This document shows positions 22,977 to 33,604 of a DNA stretch of 64,000 bases, piece by piece. A program made the translations under genes and the position numbers. Below the pieces are notes generated by a model. The model was not told the DNA's origin. It saw only the letters and a program-made list of their open reading frames with translations, and searched no databases. Origin of the DNA: Phytoseiulus persimilis (Eukaryota; Arthropoda; Arachnida; Mesostigmata; Phytoseiidae); NCBI GenBank assembly GCA_037576195.1, contig CM075101.1, positions 43,214,001 to 43,278,000 on the forward strand. The letters are read 5' to 3'. Each line of letters opens with the position of its first letter. Position 1 is the first letter of the stretch.

Positions 22977-24038
22977 CTACCTTCGGTTATAGGGAGTACG
23001 CGATTGGGCGCGCTTTTTTGAATGTGGGTTTGCTACTTTGCTTTCACGTTGGAGTGGTACAGTGGTACATTTTCCCAATTCGTTGGCGAAAACGTCCGGA
23101 AACTTTTCTCTCGGTGATTTGAGAATTTCATATTTTGAATTCTCATCATCGGGTTTAATTTGTTGTACCTCCTTAGGTGAATTGTTCTCGAGGAAGCTCC
23201 TCATGTTGGGGTCTCGTTTGATCCAGTCCAAACCGAAGAGTTCACATCTTTTGGTGACGTGACATTCGCCTTGGAAGCTTGATCCGTTTAATTCCACAGA
23301 ACAAGGCAACGTCCCGATTACTTCCGATGGAGATCCGTCTGCGAAAGTTAGCTTGACGGTCGGGTGTACAAGGGTTGGCCTTCCGAGTATGGTCCAGATT
23401 CTCCTTGAAATCAATGTGACATCGGCTCCGGTGTCTTGCGTTAACTTGAACGTTTTGTTGTTGATGCTTACCGACTCCGTGATTGGGTTGCTATTATTGT
23501 TGTGCCGAATTTGTTGAACGGACTTGTTCGCAGCAGCATTTTTCGCGTACCGTTGTTTTTTCTGCGAGCTGGTGCTATGTGTCCTACCCTTTGACAGTAT
23601 GAGCTCTCTCAGAGAACGACCGGCGCGTTTGATGTTTAGCGATCTGATTCGTCTCTCGAACAGGCTCGTTGAAATTGAAAACAGTTTTTTCAGTGGATCG
23701 ATCGTGTCGTTTGGTTCAAGATCGGCGATTGCCGCTGGTTTGATGTAGTTGACAAATGACTTGTACTCTGTGATGTTGAGTTCACTCAAAATTAATCTGA
23801 TCTTGTCGACTGCGGGCAACGTTGCTCCTTTCGAATCCAAGACGGGTTTGCACCTGTAGTACCACTTTTCGAAGGTGTTGTTGTTTTCAGCTTCGTGTGA
23901 GAATCGTGGTATTCTAGAATTCAGTTGGTTCCTTATCGTGTGAGCTGAAGTTGTGCGGTTGGTTGCAGGAACGGCATTGATTGCTTCTCTTACCGCAGTA
24001 GCTACGATGCGTTGTACTTCTTCAGGTGTGAAAGCCAT
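22977..24038 (-). pseudogene. Gypsy B gag and protease, cut at the start of RT
   Basis: The open frame of 353 codons starts with ATG at 24038. The gag part (residues about 1-170) includes RIPRFSHEAENNNTFEKW, KIRLILSELNITEY and LRELILSKGR. I see no intact CCHC zinc knuckle. The protease follows, with the catalytic motif LTQDTGADVTLIS near residue 210 and the flap/IGTLP region. The frame runs on to VPLQRESKVANPHSKKRAQSRTP, the usual lead-in to gypsy RT, then is cut by the foldback/satellite insertion. The open gag-protease frame contrasts with the badly decayed integrase. Confidence 0.8.
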
Positions 24039-24065
24039 GGTGCACTGTTCACTCAGTTCCCGGTC

Positions 24066-24297
24066 GAAGTGTACGTTCAGAGTTCCTCGTCGCCACAGTC
24101 ACAGTATGTGAGCTTGGTAATTTGCTCAGGGGTAGACTATGGTTTTGGGAAAGGAAAGGAATACACGGTTGAGTTTGAGCTTCTTAGAGACTCGCAGAGA
24201 CTGCCACTTTATTGGATTAGATATGCTTATGTACCAGGTATGAAGGTCAATGGGGAATGGTGGTGTCACGCACTCGACAGAGTGCTTATTGTTTATT
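24066..24297 (-). promoter_or_regulatory. Gypsy B 5' LTR end (R/U5) and primer-binding region
   Basis: On the minus strand an aataaa (about 24290) precedes about 180 bp of LTR-like sequence ending near tcacatactg, then TGGCGACGAGGA (about 24085), resembling the primer-binding sites of gypsy elements, then the leader to the gag ATG at 24038. U3 is not seen: array 2 starts at 24298. Confidence 0.5.
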
Positions 24298-25790
24298 GAC
24301 CAGGCGGCCTTGGGCCGACTGGAGTCGGCCGCGCTGCGCGCGGTTGGACGGCGCTCCCTGCCATCGAGGCACTTTTCTCTCCCTCCAGTGGGTCAGCATT
24401 CTGATTTTGAAAAATATGGTCAGATTGGTCTCGGAATCACCCCTCCAGAGTTGGGAAGTAATGCTCAGATTGGTCTCGGAATCACCCCTCCAGAGTTGGA
24501 AAGTAATGCTCAGATTGGTTTCTGAATCACCCCTCCAGAGTTGGAAAGTAATGCTCAGATTGGTTTCTGAATCACCCCTCCAGAGTTGGAAAGTAATGCT
24601 CAGATTGGTCTCGGAATCACCCCTCCAGAGTTGGGAAGTAATGCTCAGATTGGTTTCTGAATCACCCCTCCAGAGTTGGAAAGTAATGCTCAGATTGGTT
24701 TCTGAATCACCCCTCCAGAGTTGGAAAGTAATGCTCAGATTGGTCTCGGAATCACCCCTCCAGAGTTGGAAAGTAATGCTCAGATTGGTCTCGGAATCAC
24801 CCCTCCAGAGTTGAAAGTAATGCTCAGATTGGTCTCGGAATCACCCCTCCAGAGTTGGAAAGTAATGCTCAGAGTGGTCTCGGAATCACCCCTCCAGAGT
24901 TGGGAAGTAATGCTCAGATTGGTTTCTGAATCACCCCCCCAGAGTTGGGAAGTAATGCTCAGATTGGTCTCGGAATCACCCCTCCAGAGTTGGAAAGTAA
25001 TGCTCAGATTGGTCTCGGAATCACCCCTCCAGAGTTGGAAAGTAATGCTCAGATTGGTCTCGGAATCACCCCTCCAGAGTTGGGAAGTAATGCTCAGATT
25101 GGTCTCGGAATCACCCCTCCAGAGTTGGAAAGTAATGCTCAGATTGGTCTCGGAATCACCCCTCCAGAGTTGGGAAGTAATGCTCAGATTGGTCTCGGAA
25201 TCACCCCTCCAGAGTTGGAAAGTAATGCTCAGATTGGTCTCGGAATCACCCCTCCAGAGTTGGGAAGTAATGCTCAGATTGGTTTCTGAATCACCCCTCC
25301 AGAGTTGGAAAGTAATGCTCAGAGTGGTCTCGGAATCACCCCTCCAGAGTTGGGAAGTAATGCTCAGATTGGTTTCTGAATCACCCCTCCAGAGTTGGAA
25401 AGTGATGCTCAGATTGGTCTCGGAATCACCCCTCCAGAGTTGGAAAGTAATGCTCGAATTGGTCTCGGAATCACCCATCCAGAGTTGGGAAGTAATGCTC
25501 AGATTGGTCTTGGAATCACTCCTCCAGAGTTGGGAAGTAATGCCCGGATCGGTCTCGAAATCACCCCTCCAGAGTTGGGAAGTAATGCTCAGATTGGTCT
25601 CGGAATCACCCCTCCTCGTTCTGAAAAGTATGATCAGATCGGTTCCAGAATCACCCCTCCAGCTTTCAAAATGTATATTCAGACTCGTACCGGAATCACC
25701 TCTCCAGACTCGGGAGAGTATGTTCAGATTGGTCCCAGAATCACCTTCATGTCTTTCAGAAAAAGTGCGGACAAACTGACAGACTAAGCC
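24298..25790 (+). repeat. 45-bp satellite array 2 with head and degenerate tail units
   Basis: The same head as array 1 (ggccgactggagtcggcc, about 24315) is followed by about 27 units of 45 bp from 24418 to 25617. Two unit variants (ggtctcgg and ggtttctg) alternate in places. The last three or four units (25617-25760) diverge strongly and resemble the units in the arms of the palindromic element (agtatgatcagatcggttcc). It adjoins the gypsy B LTR at its left. Confidence 0.92.
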
Positions 25791-26027
25791 GATTATATAT
25801 AGTAAGGATAATACCGAATAAAGAGCATTCTCGACTGTACGCGTCGTGCTGCTTCTCTCCGTGCGGTAGGCAGCCGACAGCCGGTCGGCAGTCAGGTGTC
25901 TCACAGCGTTTGAGAGACAACGCACCGAGCACGGGAGAGCGGCCACGACGGCGTCTACAGGAGGATTCCAGATCTAGACCAGAGTATTCCCTCTTGTAGT
26001 ATAAGTCCAAACTGTGGCATCACAGGT
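25791..26027 (+). promoter_or_regulatory. TATA-like and poly(A)-like sequence after array 2, possible LTR
   Basis: The sequence ttatatatag at about 25791 is followed about 20 bases later by gaataaag, the same compact spacing as in the other LTRs of the window, and the segment ends ...gtggcatca near 26023. It could be the R/U5 part of a plus-strand LTR whose U3 contains the satellite array. No partner LTR was found. Confidence 0.35.
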
Positions 26028-26080
26028 GATTCCGGGACACTTCTGAGGGCTGGCTGAGAGGTTCAGCCGGAAAACAAAAC
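26028..26080 (+). mobile_element. SINE 3' fragment
   Basis: Matches the last about 45 bp of the SINE family (tgattccgggacacttctga, then the gagaggttcagcc block). Only the tail remains. Confidence 0.75.
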
Positions 26081-26206
26081 AAATCAGAAAACAAAAGGTG
26101 GCTTCTGGTTATCTCGAGCCACATCCTATCAAAGAGTCGCATTTCCTTTTTGAGTCATTCAGCTAGCCAATAGTACAGCTGATGGCACAGCAGGCTCCAT
26201 CCAGTT

Positions 26207-26886
26207 CTAAGTGGTGGTCGTCCCCTGGAACCTGAGGAATATTGTTCTCTCCGTCGATTTGAATGATCGCTCCTTGGTTGAGGTCCTCAAGAGGAGCCCC
26301 GAGATTGTCGTGGTCGAGATGACGAAATCATCCTCGACCGCGGATCGCGCAACCGTCTCTCGATCTTCGACTGGAGTAGGAGCTGGCAGGTAATCATGGT
26401 CAAGGGTAGTAGGGGTGGAGGTGACAGTGCCCTGGTCCACGACGTCCGCCAGATCTAGGGCATCAGGAGGGGCTGGGATGTCTTGGTCCGCGGGCTTTGG
26501 AATGTTGTCGACTGGCGCGTCGTTCTCCGGAACCATACCATGGCGGTAGGCAGCTGCAAGAGCGCGGTAGTTTTGTTAGACTCATTGGTTCGTCGATTCG
26601 TCACAGGGATACGCCGCTTGATCCAGCGGTCCCAGGCCGTATCAGCCACATCCAAATGATCATTGCAGTGAGGCCTTCAGTCACTCACCACCACCGGTTC
26701 TGTGCTTGACGCGGTCTATGAACTCGCCCGGGGTCAAATCTCCTTGCCCTAGGAGGCCCAATGCTCTCCATATCCGAGATCCGTTGGTGCAAGTAGCACG
26801 GCTCGGCCGGGACCGGATGTTTCGAGCTCCCGCCGAGAAGGCATTCAAGTCTATGGCGAGGTCATGGAAAATGTCGCAAACGGCTA
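26207..26886 (-). pseudogene. MULE transposase copy 1: last two exons only
   Basis: The exon at 26886-26689 begins after a good acceptor (ttgtttcacag) and encodes the MULE C-terminal block found in all four copies (NIRSRPSRATCTN ... FIDRVKHRTGG). A consensus donor g|gtgagt at 26688 and acceptor ctcttgcag at 26554 remove a 135-nt intron and join it in phase to the exon at 26553-26207. That exon encodes an acidic, Pro-rich tail (NDAPVDNIPKPADQDIPAPP). Both intron positions and phases equal those in the MULE-SENP gene at 46-49 kb. The catalytic exons are missing; upstream of 26890 only non-matching sequence is seen before the MITE. Confidence 0.75.
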
Positions 26887-27135
26887 CTGTGAAACAATGG
26901 AACTTGAGAACCTGATCAAGATTCCGCAGGAACTGGGTGATGGGAGAGTCAAGGCATAAATGACTGATCAACTCCACAAGAACGCACTTCACAGGCTCCA
27001 CGTAGATGGATTCACCCCAAGTCTTCGACTGAGACTCGCGTTGCTTGACTCTACAGCGTTGTTCGTCCTGCCGGTTGCTCGGAACACTGACAGCTCTTCC
27101 ATGCCAGCGACGCCCAACCAGTATATTTCGATATA

Positions 27136-28059
27136 CAGGGTGGCTTTTTCCAGTCGGGAATTTTCGAGCCCGATCTTGTTTTGACCACAACTTCCTCAGT
27201 TCATTTTCTCGGAAATCAAAAAGTTATCGATAGAGGATATCGATGCGATCGTTTTTTGCAAAATTCGAATGGATACGATGAAAATTTGGGGTCAGGAAAT
27301 GGTCTTCAAAATTACCAAGTTTTTTTTCGAGGTCTCTCTAAAAGTCATCGTGAAAACGTCAGTATTCATCCGATCGGACTCGTAGGGGTCGCGTTGGACG
27401 CGCAAAATGAAGCCGGTCATTCGTCGGACAACGGATCGGAGTTATCTCATTTCCCCGAAAGATGGCAAGCGACCGTATGCAGTCTTTTCTCGAGGGCCTG
27501 CCCGTTGGCTGAAATTATTCTCTCCGCTTTCCCTCGCATTTCCTCTCGTAACTCCTCAACGAGGCAGAAATGAAGGTAACTCCCGTGGTGAAAATTGCTC
27601 AGAGATTGGTGAATTATCCGAACATTGAGCTGCAAGGTCGATCCGACGATTTTTGGTTTTCACCGCAAATCACCCTCATTACCGTCCTCGGTCGCGGAAA
27701 TCACCCTTGACAACCTCGGAATTCCTGATACGATCCCTTGCCTTTTTCGAGGGAATGAGATAACTTTGATCGGTTTTCCGGCGAATGACCGGCTCGCTTT
27801 CGCGCGTCCAACGCGACCCCTACGAGTCCGATCGGATGACGTTTTCACGATTACTTTTACCTGACCTCGAGAAAAAAATGTAATTTTCAGAACCATTTTC
27901 TGAATCCAGATTTTCATCGTATCCATTCGAATTTCGCAGAAAATGAGCGAAATCCTCTATCGATGACATCTTGATTTTTCTTGAAATCCCAAGAACTGAG
28001 AAAGTTATGGCCAAAACAAGATCGGGCTCGAAAATTCCAGACTAAATAGAGCCACCCTG
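27136..28059. mobile_element. Mariner-like MITE with long inverted repeats, 924 bp
   Basis: Starts cagggtggct and ends agccaccctg, flanked on both sides by TA (27134-27135 and 28060-28061), the Tc1/mariner target duplication. The inverted arms extend about 280 bp each way (for example cccgatcttgtttt at 27170 and its inverse near 28010). No transposase ORF, so it is non-autonomous. Confidence 0.88.
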
Positions 28060-28061
28060 TA

Positions 28062-28599
28062 TTCAATCACGGGGTCCAGCTGCAACACGTAAGTACACCA
28101 TGATGACAAATATCCAAGGTGAGGAATAGCTCTAATTCTGTGGAATTGAGACGACCGATTTTGTGCTTGAAACAAATTTGTATTCTGTGAGTAACCTAGT
28201 CTAGGGTCGATTCGAGCTGGAAGTGAGTCATGGACATGATGAACAAGCAATCGAAATATTATTCCTACCTTGAAACAAAATCGCTTTACACGTCGATACT
28301 TCCACCTTTCTGTCCGAACTATTTCCGTTGAGCAGCGCTGCCCAATCTCGAGCAGTGGAAAGGATATGGTGAGAGGATTCAGAGAAAGAGGAACTTCTTA
28401 CATCTCCCCCCCCCCCTACCCGGGAGAACTTGAACCAGGGTTCAAGTTGGTAAGCGCACTGGAGTCAGGTTATTGCTGTGATAGAATCCTCTGCATTCCT
28501 CATCGATCACATCTAGCTTCATAAATTGAGTTCGATATCCTTCTCTCAACCATGAATGGTCCCGATCAAATTTCGTCAAGTTTTTTTTCCGATTTAACT
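28062..28599. other. No gene seen
   Basis: Contains a C homopolymer run at about 28408 and no recognisable coding or repeat structure. Confidence 0.4.
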
Positions 28600-28912
28600 T
28601 GCTGCCGTTGTGAACATAGACCAGATCTCCTTTTCAATACACGAAGTGTTCACGATTTTAATAAAACTCTCGGACCTTCCAAGCAGTAGATGGTTCGGCA
28701 CGAACTTTGTGACCGTGTGTGGCGTCCTGTTGTATCCTTCAAGACACTCTTGAGCTATAACCGCCCAAGATCGCCGATCTCCACTGTTTGTCTTGCATCT
28801 CATGCGGTTCACTAAAGTTTGATTTGGACGTTCATTCAACCCATTTGATGCTGCATTATCCACTGATGTGAAGACCAGATGCGTTCTTTTAGCGCAGAAA
28901 TGCGCTTTTCTT
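28600..28912 (-). pseudogene. Gypsy-type integrase fragment
   Basis: The minus strand reads ASNGLNERPNQTLVNRMR, which contains the catalytic Glu of a retroviral/gypsy integrase core, then AQECLEGYNRTPHTVTKF, typical of the end of the core. Only about 100 residues remain, joined to unrelated sequence at both ends. It differs from gypsy A, B and C, so it is a fourth lineage. Confidence 0.7.
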
Positions 28913-29117
28913 CGGGTGTGTTTACTAGGGTGTAACTGGGAGTTGAACGAAAAAATCGGAACGAAAAAATCGCAGCGGGAGGCCTTTAAGGATTCTGTGG
29001 AAGCGAGGGAAATTTGAATTCGAGTTGAATTTCGGGTGGTAAAGCTCGGTGTCTTGTCATTAGTCAATGACAATGGAGTGATAGTGGTTTTGGAAAGAAT
29101 GCTCATTACGCTGCGAC

Positions 29118-29480
29118 ATTGCCTCCATGGACAAAACCTCGAGAAGCAAAATCCAATCCAACCTGTGGCTGAACCGGGGCGCAGAAATGCGAGGAACCGA
29201 ACGTCAAGTCGGCATACATATTAAATTCTGGCCAAGGAGTGGACATTGCCTCGATTGACAAAGCCACGAGAAGCAAAATCCAATTGGTGGAACCGTGGTG
29301 GACGACTTCAGTTCCAGGGTGTGGAATTTAACTCAGCCTGTTATGGAACTTTTGTGTGGAAAGATGTTTCGATCATCTCAAAATATTCCTACAGAGAATG
29401 ATGAAACCAGGAACGGTTCAACCTGTGGGTGTACCGGGGCGCAGAAATGCGAGGAACCGAACGTCAAGTCGGGATACAGA
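29118..29480. repeat. Interspersed direct duplications
   Basis: Block a (cattgcctccatggacaaa, about 29118) recurs at about 29246, and block b (ggggcgcagaaatgcgagga, about 29175) recurs at about 29433 with high identity. The spacing is irregular, so this is a segmental duplication rather than a tandem array. Confidence 0.6.
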
Positions 29481-29729
29481 TTAAATTCGTCGATGAATGA
29501 ATTGATTAGTACGGTGAATTGTTTCCGAAACGCCCACAGAAAAACGAGGCAATGATTCACGGGAAGGACAGGAAATCGTGGATTGCATATAGACTTGGTC
29601 GCTTGTGATACCCAATGCGTGTGTTGGCAAATTTGAACGTTGAAAGACATTAGGATCGTGTTAGCAGAATCCATTTTCTCTGATATTTGATGATCTTAAT
29701 TTTTGAATCAGTGATTCAAGCGTTGTGGC

Positions 29730-30060
29730 TCTGTTCGAAGTTCTACTATTTGAGGCGCCGTCACTTGTTTTGAATGATGGAATTGGAAATTATCGAGGTC
29801 AGGTGTAGTCAAGAATAAGCCTTCGACCGTTCCCACTCTCGACAAAGCAACGTGAATCTCGTCGGTTCTTTTTCTTTGGTGTCCTTTTCTTTGAAATCAA
29901 CGTGACGCAGAAACCCGATGGTGCCATTCACGATACCATCGCTGTTGTCCAAACCGATCAATGTAGGGAAGGGGACCTGGAAGAGGCTTGGATTCAACGA
30001 GGACAGTACTCCGAAGATGATACTAGACACAAAGGAAGGGCTGGAGGAACATGAGTAATG
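29730..30060 (-). pseudogene. Helitron/PIF1-type helicase C-terminal fragment
   Basis: Minus strand, two frames. The first part reads NSDGIVNGTIGFLRHVDF, matching the conserved block of PIF1-family and Helitron helicases around the DGLVNG motif. After an internal deletion and frameshift it continues with EIHVALSRVGTVEGLFLT, the final conserved motif (VALSRV) of the same families. The two together make the family secure; whether it came from a Helitron or a PIF1 gene is not decided by this fragment. Confidence 0.7.
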
Positions 30061-30837
30061 TCGCATGGATCAGCCACACCACTGCCTCTTAGCTAGGGTC
30101 TCATCCAATATACTTGGAATGTGAAGATAGAGAGGAAATGATCTCTAATTATCCATACTTGCACATCAAAGTAACATTCTTCCCGTTTGTGCCAGAGCTC
30201 GTTTCGTGGGTGTGAATTGGAAAAAAACTCCTATATGGAGAATAAGGAGAATGGCGAATGGGCGGAGATGTTATTTATTTCGGTGGAGAGGTACCCTGAA
30301 TATAATTGTGGCTTCAACGAGTACCTCTCTGTTGTTCGGGATGGTGACGTGACGTATGGTCTCATCCCCCGGCGCTCGCAAATTCCTAGCCGACTCCATC
30401 AATTTTCTGGAGAGTACTGCTTCGGGGGGGGGGGGAAGAGGGGGACTGCCGATCGGAATTAGATCGATACCTCCACGGAGGCATTTCGACGTTGAGAATT
30501 GGTCAATGGGAGGGTGATTTTATATGATGAGGGTGCTTGGTCTCGAATGTTCGGTGACGAAAATTCTCTGGAGGAATATTTTGAGATGATCGAATCATGT
30601 TTCCAGTGAAGGTGAACTGTTTTCTTCTGGATGAATGAGCGATGATTTTGAATTCTTTCTGTTATACTCTTCATATTCGCTTCTGGAAGAAAGTTTAACA
30701 CAGGTTATAAGAACCTGACGGGATTTCATGAGACTCCGCTGATTTCTTTGATAACGAAATCTGTAGGTGGTTCTGAAAGACTGAGAGTCTGACAGATACT
30801 TGGTCGCTCTGGACCACTTTTACTCTTTGTGTTCGAA

Positions 30838-31101
30838 ATGTCGAGGCAGGACGAGCGAAAGTTGTCCGAGACTCCCTCGCAGGATTCAAGTCAGGCGAAA
30901 GCCTCGAGGACCGACAGGGAGTTGAACACGAATAATCTGACAGCTCGATTCTATTCAGAGTCAATTTGCGTTTCGGTTGTCTCGAAATCGAACGTTAAAA
31001 CTTGGAAGAAGTATAACGGTGAAGGGAAACTTTTCTCAGCGATTGTCGCTGATGAATTTTCCGAAGTTCAGATTACAGCTTCCGGGGCTGAATGCGATAA
31101 A
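30838..31101 (+). pseudogene. RPA1-like: RPA70 (replication protein A large subunit) DNA-binding domain A fragment
   Basis: Residues from about 30955 read SVVSKSNVKTWKK, NGEGKLFSAIVADEFSEVQI and ASGAECDKF, closely following OB-fold DBD-A of RPA70 (consensus RTW, GEGKLFS, VDESGEI). Upstream in the same frame is a Ser/Asp/Lys-rich linker starting at an ATG (30838), as expected for RPA. A possible splice acceptor (ttctattcag) precedes the domain at about 30960. Similarity ends at 31101, where minus-strand gypsy C integrase begins. It is either one exon of a gene broken by transposons or a captured fragment. Confidence 0.65.
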
Positions 31102-31939
31102 TTTCCGTGTACGGTCTTTACAATGGGGTTTTTGTGGCGTCTGTGCGTAAAAAAACACAATCACAGTTTGCTGAATCCTTCGCTATGAAATGCGGGGCTG
31201 TGGGTTTCGGTCTTGAGGTCCGAGGGGTGATCTTCTTCATCATTTCTTTGAGTAGATTCACGAATCCGGAAGGATCAACGAGTTCCCCGGACGGTTCTTC
31301 TGTGAGACCAGGTTGGAGTTTGATGGTTTGACCGTAGACCATTTCAGCTGGGCTGGCGTGGATATCTTCCTTCATGGTCGCTCTGAACCACAAGAGCACA
31401 AGGGGGATAAAGTCGCTCCAATTGCTCTCGGCGAAGTGGCAACGTAGAGAATCTTTCAGTTGTCGGTGGAATCTCTTCACTGTTCCGTTCGCCCGTTGGT
31501 TGAAAGCTGAGGTTCGGATTCGGGTACAACCACACAATTCGCTCAGGCTGTTGAAGAGGCGACTCTCAAACTGTCTGCCCTGGTCGGAAGTGCTTGTGTC
31601 TGGTACTCCGAATCTGGAGATCCAAGTTCTGATGAGGGCCGATGCGACAGTAGTGGTCTCCATGTTGGGTATCGGGCATGCTTCGGCCCATCTCGTGTAT
31701 CTGTCGACAATAGTCAGGAGGTATCTGTATCCGTTAGAGGGCTTGAGCGGCCCTACGAGGTCGATGTGTTTGTGTGAAAATCGACGAATCGGAATGACTT
31801 GCGGGGCGGTCTTTACGTGTCTGGTTACCTTCGACGCCTGGCAGGCTATACAGGTGGAATACCAAGCTGTGATGAGTGAAGCGATTGAAGGCCCGAAGTG
31901 AAGGCCGCCGAGAAGCTTCTTCATCGGGCAGGATCCCAT
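31080..31939 (-). pseudogene. Gypsy C integrase
   Basis: The zinc finger is partly preserved (CIACQASKVTRH). The core has the first Asp in HIDLVGPLKPSNGYRYL and the second in STSDQGRQFES. The third position reads NQRANGTVKRFHRQLK, so the catalytic Glu has become Lys (AAG). The C-terminal part reaches VFLRTDATKTPL, then a TAA, with the frame continuing (RPYTEIYRIQP) to about 31080, where the RPA-like fragment begins. No 3' LTR is present. Two unrelated gypsy copies here share the same Glu to Lys loss. Confidence 0.8.
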
Positions 31940-32011
31940 GTGGCTGACATTATGGAATTAATCGAAAACTCTGCGCCCGAAACACGACGAAACATATAGG
32001 CGATGTTTCGA

Positions 32012-33604
32012 TCAAGAAGTGTCGAAGATGAGGCGTGTTCCGGTCGTGATGTTGATGGGTTTCAACGAGCTCGACGATTTCAGTTTGGACAGCTCCTCAT
32101 CTAGTTTCTGAGCTTCACAGATTTCTTCGATGCTCCACGGTGATGGTATTTGTTGGATGATTGCATCGATCTGGTTTTGACGAGATAGGGCATCAGCGAC
32201 CAGAATCTCGCTTCCTTTCATGTGCCGAATGTCAGTTGGGAACTGTGAGATGAATTCGAGATGATTCGTTTGACGCGGTGATCTTTCGGTCTTCGAAGCG
32301 ATGGCTGTGGTCAGCGGCTTGTGGTCTGTGTTAACGATAAATTATCTTCCTTCCACCATATATCTGAAATACTTGATTGCGAACACGATTGCCAGCAGGT
32401 CTCTGTCAAATGCCAAGTACTTCCGTTGTCTCTCGTCCAAGGCCTTGGAGAAAAACCCTAGCGGTAGTCACTGATTTAGACCGCCGTTGTCACGTTGCAG
32501 AACTGCTCCGACCGCTGTGTCGGGAGCATCGACTGTGATGGACGATGTCGAATTTTTTTTTGGGGAACGTAAGCATAGTGAATTCGTTCAAGGCTTGTTT
32601 TGATTTCTCGAATGCTTGCATAGCTTCGTCAGACCACTCTTACTCCCTTTTGTTGGTGAGAACGTACAGTGGGATGAGAATATTTGCGATGTCCTTGATG
32701 AAACGTCGGTAGAAGTTGATCATTCCGAGATAACGCTGTAGTTGTTTTATAGTTTCGGGAAGTGGGAATTTGCAGATGGCCTCTACTCTATCCATGAGTG
32801 GGGCCAACCCTTTCAGCGGGACCTGATGACCCAAGAATTTCAGTTCAGGGACGGCGAATTTGCACTTGGGAACGTTTATGACTAGACCGTGCGCGCTCAA
32901 ACGAGTGAACAAGCTTCTGAGATGTTTCATGTGTTGCCGTTCGTCACGGGAAGCGATCAAAATGTCGTAAATGTACACGAACACGAAATCTAGGTCTCTG
33001 GTTACCAAATTCATGAAGCGCTGGAAGGTTTGGGCGGCATTTCGCAACCCAAATGGCATCCGACTGGTCTCCAAGTTCCATCAGGCTTGGGAACCATATG
33101 AAGGGGTGACGCGAAGGCACTTTTGGATCGCCGGATGAATCCATCTTTTTCGAGTTGCTCGAAGTACGATTTGGCGATAGCGAGCTTGCTAGGGTCTGAC
33201 CGTCGGACTCTCCATGAGACCAGTCGACCTTTTGTTTCGATGTGGTGATAAGTCAAGGTCTGCGCTTGATTCTTTATCGTTGCTTGGCCTGTAACTTCAG
33301 GAAACTCTTTCAGCAGTGCTGACACTGAAGTAGGCATTGTGGATTTGATTATACTTATCCCAACAGACGGTCGATGGGTGGCCGTGCATCTGCTCGTTCG
33401 GAGTGATTGGAGATCAATGAGCCTTTTCGAACGCAGATCTGGGGCAAGGTTGAAATGAGCCAGGGGATCTGCTCCGATGATTGCTTGCCGGATATTGGTG
33501 AGAATGAAGTTGAATTCCATCGGTTTTGCCAGTCCCAAGTCTAGGATGACTGTTTTCTCACCGAACGTGCGAATCGGTGTATTGTCGGCTGTGAGGAGGG
33601 TCAC
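32012..33604 (-). pseudogene. Gypsy C protease end, RT and RNase H, degenerate
   Basis: From the right: the protease end and RT lead-in (ILTNIRQAIIGADPLAHF; GFIRRSKSAFASPLHMVPKP) at 33604-33080. Then a deletion inside the palm removes the first catalytic Asp, and RT resumes with SRMPFGLRNAAQTFQRFM. The catalytic YxDD box reads YIYDILIAS, with the first Asp changed to Tyr. The thumb (FLGHQV, INFYRRFI) continues to 32640. RNase H at 32640-32222 is broken by stops, and its end (SEILVADALSRQ) is at 32221-32012. The enzyme cannot be active. Confidence 0.8.

Noticed and set aside
24418-25617. CRISPR array
   Set aside because: The units are head-to-tail without spacers, and the setting is eukaryotic.
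20543-25946. Long ORFs of 110-390 codons on both strands with a 15-residue repeat
   Set aside because: They are the 45-bp satellite read in several frames; 45 is a multiple of three and the unit lacks stops. No start context, no non-repeat domain, and equally long frames on both strands.
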